DNA of 64,000 nucleotides from assembly GCF_033597815.2 (NCBI RefSeq), contig NZ_CP166245.1, positions 930,001 to 994,000 on the forward strand, given 5' to 3'. This DNA is from Staphylococcus sp. KG4-3 (GTDB taxonomy: Bacteria > Bacillota > Bacilli > Staphylococcales > Staphylococcaceae). The notes beneath the pieces were generated by a model that had not been told where the DNA came from, searched no databases, and worked only from the letters and a program-made list of their open reading frames with translations. A program made the position numbers and the translations under genes. This document shows, one piece after another, positions 37,244 through 45,901 of the stretch. The stretch's first letter is position 1. Each line of letters opens with the position of its first letter.

Positions 37244-38407
37244 TTATGAATTAAAATTTTGAGCAAGATATTGTTCTAATCTTCTCATAGCTTCTTTTAA
37301 TGCATCAAGTTCATATGCATAAGAAATACGTACGTGGCCTTTGCCAATATCGGTAAATGCAGAACCAGGAACAATGGCAACATGTGCATTTTCTAAAATA
37401 TCTACACAAAAGTCAAAGTCATCTTCTGTAAAATTCTTAATGCTAGGAAAAACATAAAATGCACCCTCGGGTTTAGCATCTAGTTCAAACCCCATTGATT
37501 CTAATTTACTAATTAAAAAGTCACGTCGTTCGATATATGCTTCATTCATGTATTGCGGCGCTTCTAAACCCTCATTTAAAGCTGCAATACATGCAATTTG
37601 AGCAGGAACGTTGGCACAAATACAATTATAAGCATGCATAAAAGTTAATTTTTCAATTAGATACTCTGGACCAATCAAAAATCCAATACGTATGCCAGTA
37701 GCAGAATGTGATTTGCTTAACCCGCCAACAAGTAATAATTGATCGCGAATTACTTCAAATTCTGCAAAAGAAGTATGTTTACCAGTAAAAGTATTTTCAG
37801 CATAGATTTCATCACTAATGATAAAAATCTCTTTATCTTTCAATTTGTTAGCAATGGCTTGTACTTCACTATAAGACAATATCACGCCGGTTGGATTAGT
37901 AGGGTAGTTTAGTAGTACTGCTTTAGTATTTTGGGTTATATGTTTTTCCAGTGCTTCAGGTGTTACTTTGTAGTCAGATACCGTCGTATCAATGTAAACT
38001 GGAATACCTCCAAGTGTTTTGATAAGTGGAATGTAGCCAGCATATACTGGTCCAGGAACTAATATTTCATCTCCTTCATCGATTATACTTCTTAAAGCAG
38101 TATCTAAGGCTTCGCTAGCACCATTAGTGATAATGATTTCTTCCGACCTATATGTAAAGCCATAGCGTTGTTCAAAATATTGACTCACTGCATTTCTTGT
38201 TTCAATTAATCCTTTGTTATGTGAATAACTCGTTTGATCTTCATTAATCGCATTTATGTACGCAGCTTTCACCTCTTTAGGCATAGGAAAGTCTGGTTGG
38301 CCTATAGTTAAGTTAATACAATCTTCAATCCCTTTAATACGATTTGAAAATTGACGGATGCTAGGTGCTGATAAATGTTTTGAATTGTTATTTAATGAAA
38401 GTTTCAT
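37244..38407 (-). CDS. Class I/II PLP-dependent aminotransferase
   Basis: 387 residues of fold type I. Substrate loop NLTIGQPDFPMP, PLP-binding NGASEALD and NYPTNPTG, and the Schiff-base Lys in GGLSKSHSATGIRIGFL. Resembles PatA-type aminotransferases in this position in S. aureus; PatA transaminates N-acetyl-LL-diaminopimelate or aromatic substrates, so the substrate is open. I place the start at 38407 (MKLSLNNNSK) behind GAGGTG; the GTG at 38419 overlaps that site. An upstream dyad at 38436-38517 separates it from the acyltransferase gene. Confidence 0.92.
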   Translation of the reverse strand: MKLSLNNNSKHLSAPSIRQFSNRIKGIEDCINLTIGQPDFPMPKEVKAAYINAINEDQTSYSHNKGLIETRNAVSQYFEQRYGFTYRSEEIIITNGASEALDTALRSIIDEGDEILVPGPVYAGYIPLIKTLGGIPVYIDTTVSDYKVTPEALEKHITQNTKAVLLNYPTNPTGVILSYSEVQAIANKLKDKEIFIISDEIYAENTFTGKHTSFAEFEVIRDQLLLVGGLSKSHSATGIRIGFLIGPEYLIEKLTFMHAYNCICANVPAQIACIAALNEGLEAPQYMNEAYIERRDFLISKLESMGFELDAKPEGAFYVFPSIKNFTEDDFDFCVDILENAHVAIVPGSAFTDIGKGHVRISYAYELDALKEAMRRLEQYLAQNFNS

Positions 38408-38435
38408 TATATTTTTCACCTCAAAATTAAAAATA

Positions 38436-38517
38436 CCGAATTGTATTTAAATATGTATAGATTGTTTGGAAGTACTTCAACATTTATCATAACATATTTA
38501 AAATCAATACAATTCGG
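38436..38517. repeat. Long inverted repeat between the aminotransferase and acyltransferase genes
   Basis: CCGAATTGTATTTAAATATG (38436 on) and its reverse complement (38492-38517, with a 4-5-base insertion) flank 35 bases that contain the palindrome GAAGTACTTC. It lies just upstream of the aminotransferase ribosome-binding site and downstream of the acyltransferase stop. It may be a terminator, an operator or a leader structure. Confidence 0.6.
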
Positions 38518-38529
38518 TTTAATACTTAT

Positions 38530-39534
38530 TTATCCTTTGAATTTAAAAGGAGATTGTAAATTTATAATTGGGTTTGTCCATTTAGATACAAACCGTGTTG
38601 ACAGTATATATACAATTATAGACGTAACAATAACTAAATAAAGATAGGTTAAGATACTGATATGATCTTTAAATGGATATATTTCAAAGCCACGGATGAT
38701 ACCAATAAATAAACCATGTAGTAAATACACATGCATTGTTCTACGACCTATATATGTATAAAATTTTTCTTTTTCAGGTATTAGATTAAAGAAAGCAAAC
38801 ATCGTAATTAAAACGATAACATATAATAACAATCTTTTGATTGGGCTATAGAAATCTAGCTTTCCTTCAAGTGACATATAGGGCGAATCGCCTAGCAACC
38901 AATTGGAGTTAATTGGGTGATAGGTGTATAGAACATAAAAGGCTAGTAAAGTGATGATAGCTATTGGTAGAAACTTTTTATTTCTTAAAAGCTGTGTATG
39001 TTTATTTGTAAATAAATAGCCTATATAGAATATTGGGAAGAACATAATCGTCCTAGAAAAGCTTAAGTAATTATCTATATTCTCAGAATACCCAGCGAAT
39101 AGTGAAATGATCACTGCTATAGGTAATACATAATATGGTTTATAATCCTTAACTATTACTAATATTACGTGGAAAAAGAATAATGTAAGTAAAAACCATA
39201 ATGCAAATACTGGATCAAAAGGATCGAACTGAACACTATCTTCTTTACCAGTTAAGTAATAGTAAAAAGAGAAAAAGCCAAAGAATATAACATATGGAAC
39301 TAATAATTTTTTTGATACTTTTTCTAAATAACCAACTTCACCAGCTTTTTTTGCAAAATAACCTGAAATAAACAAAAATCCTGGCATATGAAAGCTGTAT
39401 ATTGTTAAATACAATGAAGATAAATAAGAGCTGGCTTCTGTATATGGCTGTAATAGATGACCAAAGACTACAAGAAAAATCAGTGCAGCTCTTGCATTAT
39501 CGAAAAAGTAATCTCTTTCTTTCAATTGTGACAT
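38530..39534 (-). CDS. Acyltransferase family 3 membrane protein (O-acetyltransferase-like)
   Basis: 334 residues, about ten membrane segments. The N-terminal FFDNARAALIFLVVFGHLLQP contains the conserved His of the acyltransferase-3 family, and SFHMPGFLFISGYF the second motif. Similar to fucose 4-O-acetylase-type proteins that acetylate envelope glycans; acceptor unknown. In S. aureus it is also next to atl. Start behind AAAGGAG. Confidence 0.87.
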   Translation of the reverse strand: MSQLKERDYFFDNARAALIFLVVFGHLLQPYTEASSYLSSLYLTIYSFHMPGFLFISGYFAKKAGEVGYLEKVSKKLLVPYVIFFGFFSFYYYLTGKEDSVQFDPFDPVFALWFLLTLFFFHVILVIVKDYKPYYVLPIAVIISLFAGYSENIDNYLSFSRTIMFFPIFYIGYLFTNKHTQLLRNKKFLPIAIITLLAFYVLYTYHPINSNWLLGDSPYMSLEGKLDFYSPIKRLLLYVIVLITMFAFFNLIPEKEKFYTYIGRRTMHVYLLHGLFIGIIRGFEIYPFKDHISILTYLYLVIVTSIIVYILSTRFVSKWTNPIINLQSPFKFKG

Positions 39535-39740
39535 TCGGTTTCTCCTTTAAGTAGTACGATAAATTTTATATATACTAGTTCTAATCTATTATAAAACCCA
39601 TGAGAAATGCAACAAAATAGTACAATTTGTCTTTTATTATTGTATATTATGAAGGATGCTATTATAATGTTAAGAAATAAAATAGTGTAAAAACTTATGA
39701 TTTTAACTAAGCTAAATTAATGATAGTGGAGATGAGCAAC

Positions 39741-40163
39741 ATGTACAAACAACTAGAACAGTTAATTACACTTACAGGTAATGATTTGAATTTGGTAAGT
39801 AGAAGATTTGGTCAGAGAACTGATTTGACTCCTGAGCAATTAGAAATGTTAAGAATATTATATAACTATGAAGTGTTATCTCAGTATGATTTGACTATGA
39901 AAATTAATAAAGAACAATCGATTGTTTCGCGTTGGATAAAAAAGTTATGTCAGATGGGGTATATAACGAGCAAGCAATCCAATAAAGACATGAGATGTAA
40001 AGTTTTGATGGTTACAGAAAAGGCGAAAGAATTGGTACGACAAATTAATGAGGTTAGAGTAGCTTTGATTGAAGCACGTTGCCAAAATCTTACATCTAAA
40101 GACATAGAAAATTTAAACAAATTACTATATAAGTTAAATGTACACCAAGTATATATGCACTAG
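39741..40163 (+). CDS. MarR-family transcriptional regulator upstream of atl
   Basis: 140 residues. A winged helix (about 40-105; EVLSQYDLTMKINKEQSIVSRWIKKLCQMGYI) with a wing MRCKVLMVTEKAKEL. It is related to staphylococcal Sar/MarR proteins but lacks the one-Cys sensor of the regulator at 36617. I prefer the ATG at 39741 (MYKQLEQL), nine bases from GGAG; an ATG at 39732 overlaps it. It converges on atl across the four-copy repeat, so it may affect atl by read-through or as its regulator; neither is proven. Confidence 0.85.
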   Translation: MYKQLEQLITLTGNDLNLVSRRFGQRTDLTPEQLEMLRILYNYEVLSQYDLTMKINKEQSIVSRWIKKLCQMGYITSKQSNKDMRCKVLMVTEKAKELVRQINEVRVALIEARCQNLTSKDIENLNKLLYKLNVHQVYMH

Positions 40164-40179
40164 TTAATTAATTAAAAAA

Positions 40180-40310
40180 GAAGCGTACATAATGACAATA
40201 ACTTGCGATAAGTATTGTCATTAGTACGCTTCGATAAGTATTGTCATTAGTACGCTTCGATAAGTATTGTCATTAGTACGCTTCGATAAGTATTGTCATT
40301 AGTACGCTTC
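40180..40310. repeat. Four tandem 26-base repeats that all pair with one upstream arm (shared terminator)
   Basis: GATAAGTATTGTCATTAGTA-CGCTTC is repeated exactly four times: 40207-40232, 40233-40258, 40259-40284 and 40285-40310. The sequence just before it, GAAGCGTACATAATGACAATA (40180 on), is its reverse complement with small mismatches. Any of the four copies can pair with this arm. AAAAAA lies on the left flank and TTTT on the right, so the array works as terminator both for the MarR gene and, on the other strand, for atl. The copies are identical, so the expansion is recent. Confidence 0.85.
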
Positions 40311-40340
40311 TTTTAATTGATTTAATGTTTTAAAGTAATA

Positions 40341-43300
40341 TTATTTATACGTATCTACGTCGAAATATTTACCTAGTTTATCCATAGAATCATAGAAACC
40401 TTTAATACGAGTAGCATTATGAGAGGCCCATGCTACGTCTGTTGCGTATTGGTGAACACCTGGATTTTCAGGGTTCCAACGCATTTTATAAAGTGTATTT
40501 TGACCTTTATCAATATATGATTCAGATATAAATTTAGCGCCGCCAACTATAGCTTTTTTAACTGTATTCCAGCCATTATTTTTAGCTGTTATAAATCCTT
40601 GTTTTACAGCGTCACTATCAACTGCGCCGATACCAAACATATTATAATATTTATTTGGACCATCGGTAACAACTTTATTGTCTACAACATCGCCGCCATT
40701 TGCAAGTTTAGATGTACCATTACCAGTTTCAAGTAGTGCATGAGATATTAAATATACTTCGTTGATATCGTAAGTCTGAGCAGCTTCACTAAATGCTGCG
40801 CCTTGACCTTCTAAAATCCCTTTACCAACAAGTAATTTATCTAAATCAGCTGCACCAATATTTTGTGTTTTATCTAAACGTAAAAATTGATATTTTTGAG
40901 TCTCATTTTTTATTAACTTACTTGAATCCATAGCGTTTTTGATTTCACTCGCTGTAGCATCTTCCCATTTTCCAGGTGTGTGTTGAATTTGTGGTTTAGC
41001 AGTTAACCCTTTTTGGATAGCGACAGCTTGATCTAAAGTAATGCCTGAATCATAGTATTTTACTAATTCTTTACGTAAATCAGCCTCTTTAATCCAAACG
41101 ATTTTACCATTAGATAATTTACCATGGTACCAAGTGGTACCATTAATCACTTGAGTTTCATAAACTGTGAAAATAGTTTCATAGAAATCTTTAAGTGAAC
41201 CTGCTGGAGTTGTAGATGTTGGATCTAAATAATAGTTACCATTTTTATTGAAGACCACATAATCATATTTATACGGAGTTACCGCTGATTTAGTAACACT
41301 TTGTGAATTAGTAACATTAGCATTATTAGATGGTTGTACCTTATTTAAATCATTCGCAGCTATCCAACCAGTTTTGTTGTTTACAATACCATAAACGTAT
41401 TCGTCTTTATCGACGTAGACAGATTTAGATGCATTAAAGTGATTGTTTTTAAGATTATTAAGTGTATCCAGTTGTTGTGATTTCGTACCCCATGGCATTG
41501 CGTAAAGACCATTATTAGTTGCTTTAACAGTATATTGGCCATTTTTAGCACTTGTTTGGCTTAAATTACGAGTATTAATATCTTTTGTATTAATCCAACC
41601 AATTGGCGTATTTTGATTAACATTTTGTATTAATACATAAGTGTTATTTCCTTCAGTACGTTGTTTTGTAACATTATAAGTTTTTCCAGCTAGTTTTGTT
41701 GCGTCTTTACCTTGTTGATCATAAACGGTTGCTTTAATGCCAGAATTTTTGGTGTTTAACTGACCAATTTTACTTACACTTTGTGTTTGGTTAGTGTTTG
41801 CTTTTTTTGTTACTTCTTTAACTGTAATATCACCAGTTTGCATCCAACCTATATTAGTATTAGTTTTGTTATCAGTAATTAAGTAAAATGAATTATTACC
41901 TAGTGTTGCTTTTTTACTTAGTTTATATGTTTGTCCATTAACATATGGCTTTTGAACACCTTGTTTATCATATACAGTTGTATATACACCGTGATTGTTT
42001 TTAGCAACAGTACCTTGTTGGTTTGTAAGTATATCTACAGTTAATTTCCCTGAATTTGTAGTAGGGGATGTAGCTGTATTACTTGTTGAAGATAACTTGC
42101 TTAAGCTTACCCAACCAGATAGATTATTTACGGTTCCGTAAATATAGTTAATGTTACCAATCTGTTGTTGTTTTGTTGCTTTGAACGTTTGTGTAGATTT
42201 TCCTGAAACTGTACCTGCTTTTTGAGAACCTGTGCCCCAAGGAACTGTATATATCGTTTCGCCAGATTTGATTTGGTAAGTTTTATTAATGCTAGTAGCT
42301 GCTTTAGCCGTATTATAATTAACATCGCCTTGGTGTACCCAACCAATTAATGTACCTTTATTAAAATCAGAAACCAAATAGAAATTTTCATTACCTAAAG
42401 TAGCTGATTTTGTAATTTTAAGTGTTTGGTTCGTGCGATCAGTTTTCTTACCATTTTGGTCGTATACTGTAGTATATAAACCATCATTAGTAGTATTAAT
42501 TCGTCCAACGCCATTGTTCGCTGTTACTTTCAAGCTACCTGTTTTAGCTGGGGTAGTTGCACCAGTATTACTCGAACCTGTATTATTAGAGCTATTTCCA
42601 CTCGTACTACCTGAAGTGGATGTACCCCAAGCAGCTGCTTGACCTGTCTTAATTAAATATTTTTCATAAATAAGGTCATATAATTCATCGTAACTATAAT
42701 TATGTGCAGCTAAGTATCCATGAGGATCAGTATGGTCAGTACCACCTAAGTAATTACTTACTGCTTTATGTGTCCAAACAGTACCAATTCCATCATATTC
42801 AGCACTATCAGGGGCTAAACCATAATACTGTAAGTTTGTTGCTGCATAATCAGCATAGTTATTTATTGAACGAGCAAATGAATCATAGTCATGAGTATGA
42901 ACTAATTCAACATGTATGAAACGTTGATTGGCTACAGCGCCGCCGCCCCAAGCTAAGTAGTCAGTATTTGCTGTTTCAATAATTCGATTTCCATCTACGT
43001 AAGCATGTACAAAAGCATTTTGATAATTATTCTTCATATAATTGATTTCACCAGTGATTGTTGAATTATCATTTGCAGTATCATGCATAACAATACCTTC
43101 AGGTTTACCGTAGCGATAATTATATTTTGGTAAATATGAAGCTATGTCTTGTTCATAGTTTGGTGCTTTAAAGTTGTTCTTGCGGATGTAATTGTTAATT
43201 GAAGAACTTACTTTTGGCGAATATTTTGGTAATGTTGAACGTGTTGTTGCTTCTTTTGTCAGCGCAGAACGTGTTGCGACTGTTGAATTGGCACTTCTAG

Positions 43301-44684
43301 CTACTCTAAGTTTAGGTGTCGTTTGTGTGTTATATAAATTAGCATTTGCTGCTTTAGTAGTGTTTGTGCTGTCGTTTTGAACAGCGTCAGTATCCTCTTT
43401 AGTAGAAGAATCATCAGAATTCACACTATCATTAGTTACAACTTGCTTGTCTTCAGAAGTAACTTCATCTTTATCAGTACTAGCGTTATTATTTTGAATA
43501 GCGTCAGTATCCTCTTTAGTAGAAGAATCATCAGAATTCACACTATGATTAGTTACAACTTGCTTGTCTTCAGAAGTAACTTCATCTTTATCAGTACCAG
43601 CGCTATCTTTTTGAACAGCGTCAGTATTCTCTTTAGTAGAAGAATCATCAGCATTCACACTATCATTAGTTACATTTTGATTGTCTTCAGAAATAACTTC
43701 CTCTTTATCAGTACCAGCGCTATCATTTTGAACAGCATCAGTATTCTCTTTAGTAGAAGAATCATCAGAATTCACACTATCATTAGTTACATCTTGATTG
43801 TCTTCAGAAGTAACTTCATCTTTATCAGTGCCAACGCTATCATTTTGAACAGCATCAGTATTCTCTTTAGTAGAAGAATCATCAGAATTCACACTATCAT
43901 TAGTCATATCTTGCTTGTCTTCAGAAGTAACTTCCTCTTTATCAGTACTAGCGTTATCATTTTGAATAGCGTCAGTATCCTCTTTAGTAGAAGAATCATC
44001 AGAAACTACACTGTCATTAGTTACAACTTGCTTGTCTTCAGAAGTAACTTCCTCTTTATCAGTACCAGCGCTATCTTTTTGAACAGCGTCAGTATTCTCT
44101 TTAGTAGAAGAATCATCAGAAACTACACTGTCATTAGTTACAACTTGTTTGTCTTCAGAAGTAACTTCATCTTTAGCAGTACCAGCGCTATCTTTTTGAA
44201 CAGCGTCAGTATCTTGTTCGGTTGTATTATCTGATGCGTTATCATTGTTAGTTGTTTCATTAGAAGTAACATTACTTTGAACAGCGTCTTGATTCGTCTC
44301 TATATTATGATTATCATTTTGTTGCGCTTCTTGACCTTGACCATTTTGATTATATGTATCTTGAGTTGGTGTTTGATCAGAAATTTGATTGTTCAACTCA
44401 TCAATTTGAGCATCATAGTTTGAGTCGTGATCAGTAGATGACTGTTTAATTTGTGTAGGGTCTTGGTAGACTTGTGTACCTGAAATGTTTGCTGTTGGTT
44501 TACTAATTTCAGACTTAATTTTTTCACTTTGGTTAAGTGCTTTATCATCATTTAAAATATTTTTATTAGGCGTTTGATCTTGTGTTTTATCTGCCGCCTG
44601 TGCGTGATGAGTTGTCAAAGCTGTACCTGCTAATGTAAGTGCTATAATTGAAGGTACCTTATAAGAGTTTTTATTCTTAGCCAT
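40341..44684 (-). CDS. atl: Bifunctional autolysin Atl (amidase and endo-beta-N-acetylglucosaminidase)
   Basis: The main daughter-cell separation enzyme. 1447 residues against about 1256 in S. aureus. Order: signal peptide to Ala30 (...TTHHAQA), low-complexity propeptide with 39-residue repeats (158-438), amidase domain (about 500-650; Zn ligand His534 in MHDTAN), glycine/serine linker, GW/SH3b repeats (R1-R3; three pairs with W..GDI/WIN), and glucosaminidase domain (about 1225-1447; catalytic Glu1319 in HALLETGNG). In S. aureus the precursor is processed into separate AM and GL enzymes that bind lipoteichoic acid and division septa through the repeats. The extra length lies entirely in the propeptide. 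Confidence 0.97.
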   Translation of the reverse strand: MAKNKNSYKVPSIIALTLAGTALTTHHAQAADKTQDQTPNKNILNDDKALNQSEKIKSEISKPTANISGTQVYQDPTQIKQSSTDHDSNYDAQIDELNNQISDQTPTQDTYNQNGQGQEAQQNDNHNIETNQDAVQSNVTSNETTNNDNASDNTTEQDTDAVQKDSAGTAKDEVTSEDKQVVTNDSVVSDDSSTKENTDAVQKDSAGTDKEEVTSEDKQVVTNDSVVSDDSSTKEDTDAIQNDNASTDKEEVTSEDKQDMTNDSVNSDDSSTKENTDAVQNDSVGTDKDEVTSEDNQDVTNDSVNSDDSSTKENTDAVQNDSAGTDKEEVISEDNQNVTNDSVNADDSSTKENTDAVQKDSAGTDKDEVTSEDKQVVTNHSVNSDDSSTKEDTDAIQNNNASTDKDEVTSEDKQVVTNDSVNSDDSSTKEDTDAVQNDSTNTTKAANANLYNTQTTPKLRVARSANSTVATRSALTKEATTRSTLPKYSPKVSSSINNYIRKNNFKAPNYEQDIASYLPKYNYRYGKPEGIVMHDTANDNSTITGEINYMKNNYQNAFVHAYVDGNRIIETANTDYLAWGGGAVANQRFIHVELVHTHDYDSFARSINNYADYAATNLQYYGLAPDSAEYDGIGTVWTHKAVSNYLGGTDHTDPHGYLAAHNYSYDELYDLIYEKYLIKTGQAAAWGTSTSGSTSGNSSNNTGSSNTGATTPAKTGSLKVTANNGVGRINTTNDGLYTTVYDQNGKKTDRTNQTLKITKSATLGNENFYLVSDFNKGTLIGWVHQGDVNYNTAKAATSINKTYQIKSGETIYTVPWGTGSQKAGTVSGKSTQTFKATKQQQIGNINYIYGTVNNLSGWVSLSKLSSTSNTATSPTTNSGKLTVDILTNQQGTVAKNNHGVYTTVYDKQGVQKPYVNGQTYKLSKKATLGNNSFYLITDNKTNTNIGWMQTGDITVKEVTKKANTNQTQSVSKIGQLNTKNSGIKATVYDQQGKDATKLAGKTYNVTKQRTEGNNTYVLIQNVNQNTPIGWINTKDINTRNLSQTSAKNGQYTVKATNNGLYAMPWGTKSQQLDTLNNLKNNHFNASKSVYVDKDEYVYGIVNNKTGWIAANDLNKVQPSNNANVTNSQSVTKSAVTPYKYDYVVFNKNGNYYLDPTSTTPAGSLKDFYETIFTVYETQVINGTTWYHGKLSNGKIVWIKEADLRKELVKYYDSGITLDQAVAIQKGLTAKPQIQHTPGKWEDATASEIKNAMDSSKLIKNETQKYQFLRLDKTQNIGAADLDKLLVGKGILEGQGAAFSEAAQTYDINEVYLISHALLETGNGTSKLANGGDVVDNKVVTDGPNKYYNMFGIGAVDSDAVKQGFITAKNNGWNTVKKAIVGGAKFISESYIDKGQNTLYKMRWNPENPGVHQYATDVAWASHNATRIKGFYDSMDKLGKYFDVDTYK
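43371..44213 (-). repeat. 117-base (39-residue) tandem repeats in the Atl propeptide
   Basis: Seven full copies and one partial copy of a unit like ENTDAVQKDSAGTDKEEV-TSEDKQVV-TNDSVNSDDSSTK, running through residues 158-438. The copies differ at a few positions (K/N, E/D, V/N), so the array has expanded and drifted. All units are multiples of three, so the frame is kept. The antisense strand also stays open across the array. Confidence 0.9.
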
Positions 44685-44917
44685 TAAACTGCCCCTTTAA
44701 CTTTATAAATTTAAATTCATTATAATACGACTAAGGAAAGAGTGACTTATTTTTCACCGATTTGTAATATAAAATTAATCTTATTAAGTTTTGGAAAAGA
44801 TTTAACATACGATTTAAAGCGTTATAACGCCTTATTCACAATATATTGAAAAAATACACGCTGGAGAATATTACAAAAGTTAGATGAAATATTACTGTAA
44901 AAATACAACAAATAATA

Positions 44918-45340
44918 TTAAATTGTTTTTGACATTGCAATGTGTTTGATGTTTTCCTCCATAAAAGGTTCTCCGAAAGCTTCATATCCAAGAGCTTCAT
45001 AAAATGATTGAGCATGACATTGTGCGTTAAGCATTAACTTTTTATCACCTTTATTTTTGGCTACATTTTCTAAAAACTCCATTAGTAATTTTCCATAACC
45101 CTTATTACGATGCGATGCTAAAATAGCCACTCTTTCTACTTTTACGCCATTATCTATAGGTCGAAGTCTACCGGTAGCAAATGGCACAGCATTTAGATCA
45201 TAGCCAATTACATGTGTCGCGATATTTTCATATTGATCTATTTCATTCTCTAAAGGTACACCTTGTTCTTCAACGAAGACTTTTTTACGTATACTGTGAG
45301 TTTCTTCTATCATATTTTGAGTTGTAACAATTTTGAACAT
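44918..45340 (-). CDS. GNAT-family N-acetyltransferase (ElaA/YjcF-like)
   Basis: 140 residues with the acetyl-CoA motif ILASHRNKGYGKLLMEFLE and the C-terminal AQCHAQSFYEALGYEAFG. The N-terminus EETHSIRKKVFVEEQGVP is typical of the ElaA/YjcF subgroup. Substrate unknown. Transcribed with atl's strand but as an independent unit; the 230 bases upstream of atl carry no other gene. Confidence 0.87.
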   Translation of the reverse strand: MFKIVTTQNMIEETHSIRKKVFVEEQGVPLENEIDQYENIATHVIGYDLNAVPFATGRLRPIDNGVKVERVAILASHRNKGYGKLLMEFLENVAKNKGDKKLMLNAQCHAQSFYEALGYEAFGEPFMEENIKHIAMSKTI

Positions 45341-45409
45341 AAAGATTCCTCATTTCAATTTTTAATATTAAAAATACCCTACCATAAATTATATAGTAGG
45401 GCAGTATAT

Positions 45410-45880
45410 TTATAACGCTTCTTTTCTAATAATTGCAGTGTATTGCCAAAAAATGCGCATTTGTGCAATGTTCCAATTATTCATTCCCATGGCAAAACCA
45501 GAGGGTTTAAATAAATTTACATCAGTTACTTCTAATGCAGCTGCAATTAGATACTGAATTGGCACACTAATTTGTTTCATTGTTTCTGTTATGCCGTTTT
45601 GGTCATAAACCCATGTGAAGGGGAGTTCTGATTCAAATACATCAACTTTTTCAAAAATTTCTGGAAGCGCAACAATATAACACGCACCATCAACAATTGG
45701 ATTATTGTCACTATCTTTATAATAAATTCGTAGTGCTTCATAATTCTCCCGATGTTCATGATTGACGTAAAAAAATTCATTCCTGAAAAGTGCCATATCT
45801 TTGCTGTGAATCAATTGTTGTTCTAATACATTAAACATACCATTAATTTGGTTGAGTTTGTCATATGTTTTACGTGACAT
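45410..45880 (-). CDS. DUF2538 family protein
   Basis: 156 residues, mixed alpha/beta, no signal peptide or membrane segment. MSRKTYDKLNQINGMFNVLE resembles the staphylococcal DUF2538 protein found between atl and lcpB in S. aureus. Function unknown. AGGGAGGAG ribosome-binding site. It follows lcpB by 21 bases and is probably cotranscribed with it. Confidence 0.75.
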   Translation of the reverse strand: MSRKTYDKLNQINGMFNVLEQQLIHSKDMALFRNEFFYVNHEHRENYEALRIYYKDSDNNPIVDGACYIVALPEIFEKVDVFESELPFTWVYDQNGITETMKQISVPIQYLIAAALEVTDVNLFKPSGFAMGMNNWNIAQMRIFWQYTAIIRKEAL

Positions 45881-45901
45881 ACAGTGAGCTCCTCCCTAAA
45901 G

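Noticed and set aside
40207..40310. CRISPR array
   Set aside because: The four 26-base units are directly adjacent with no spacers, and they form one side of a terminator; no cas genes are nearby.
43377..44234. 285-residue plus-strand frame opposite the Atl repeats
   Set aside because: It exists because the 117-base repeat units are multiples of three and use few codons; no ribosome-binding site or homology, and its repeats mirror atl. Kept only as a by-product of the array.
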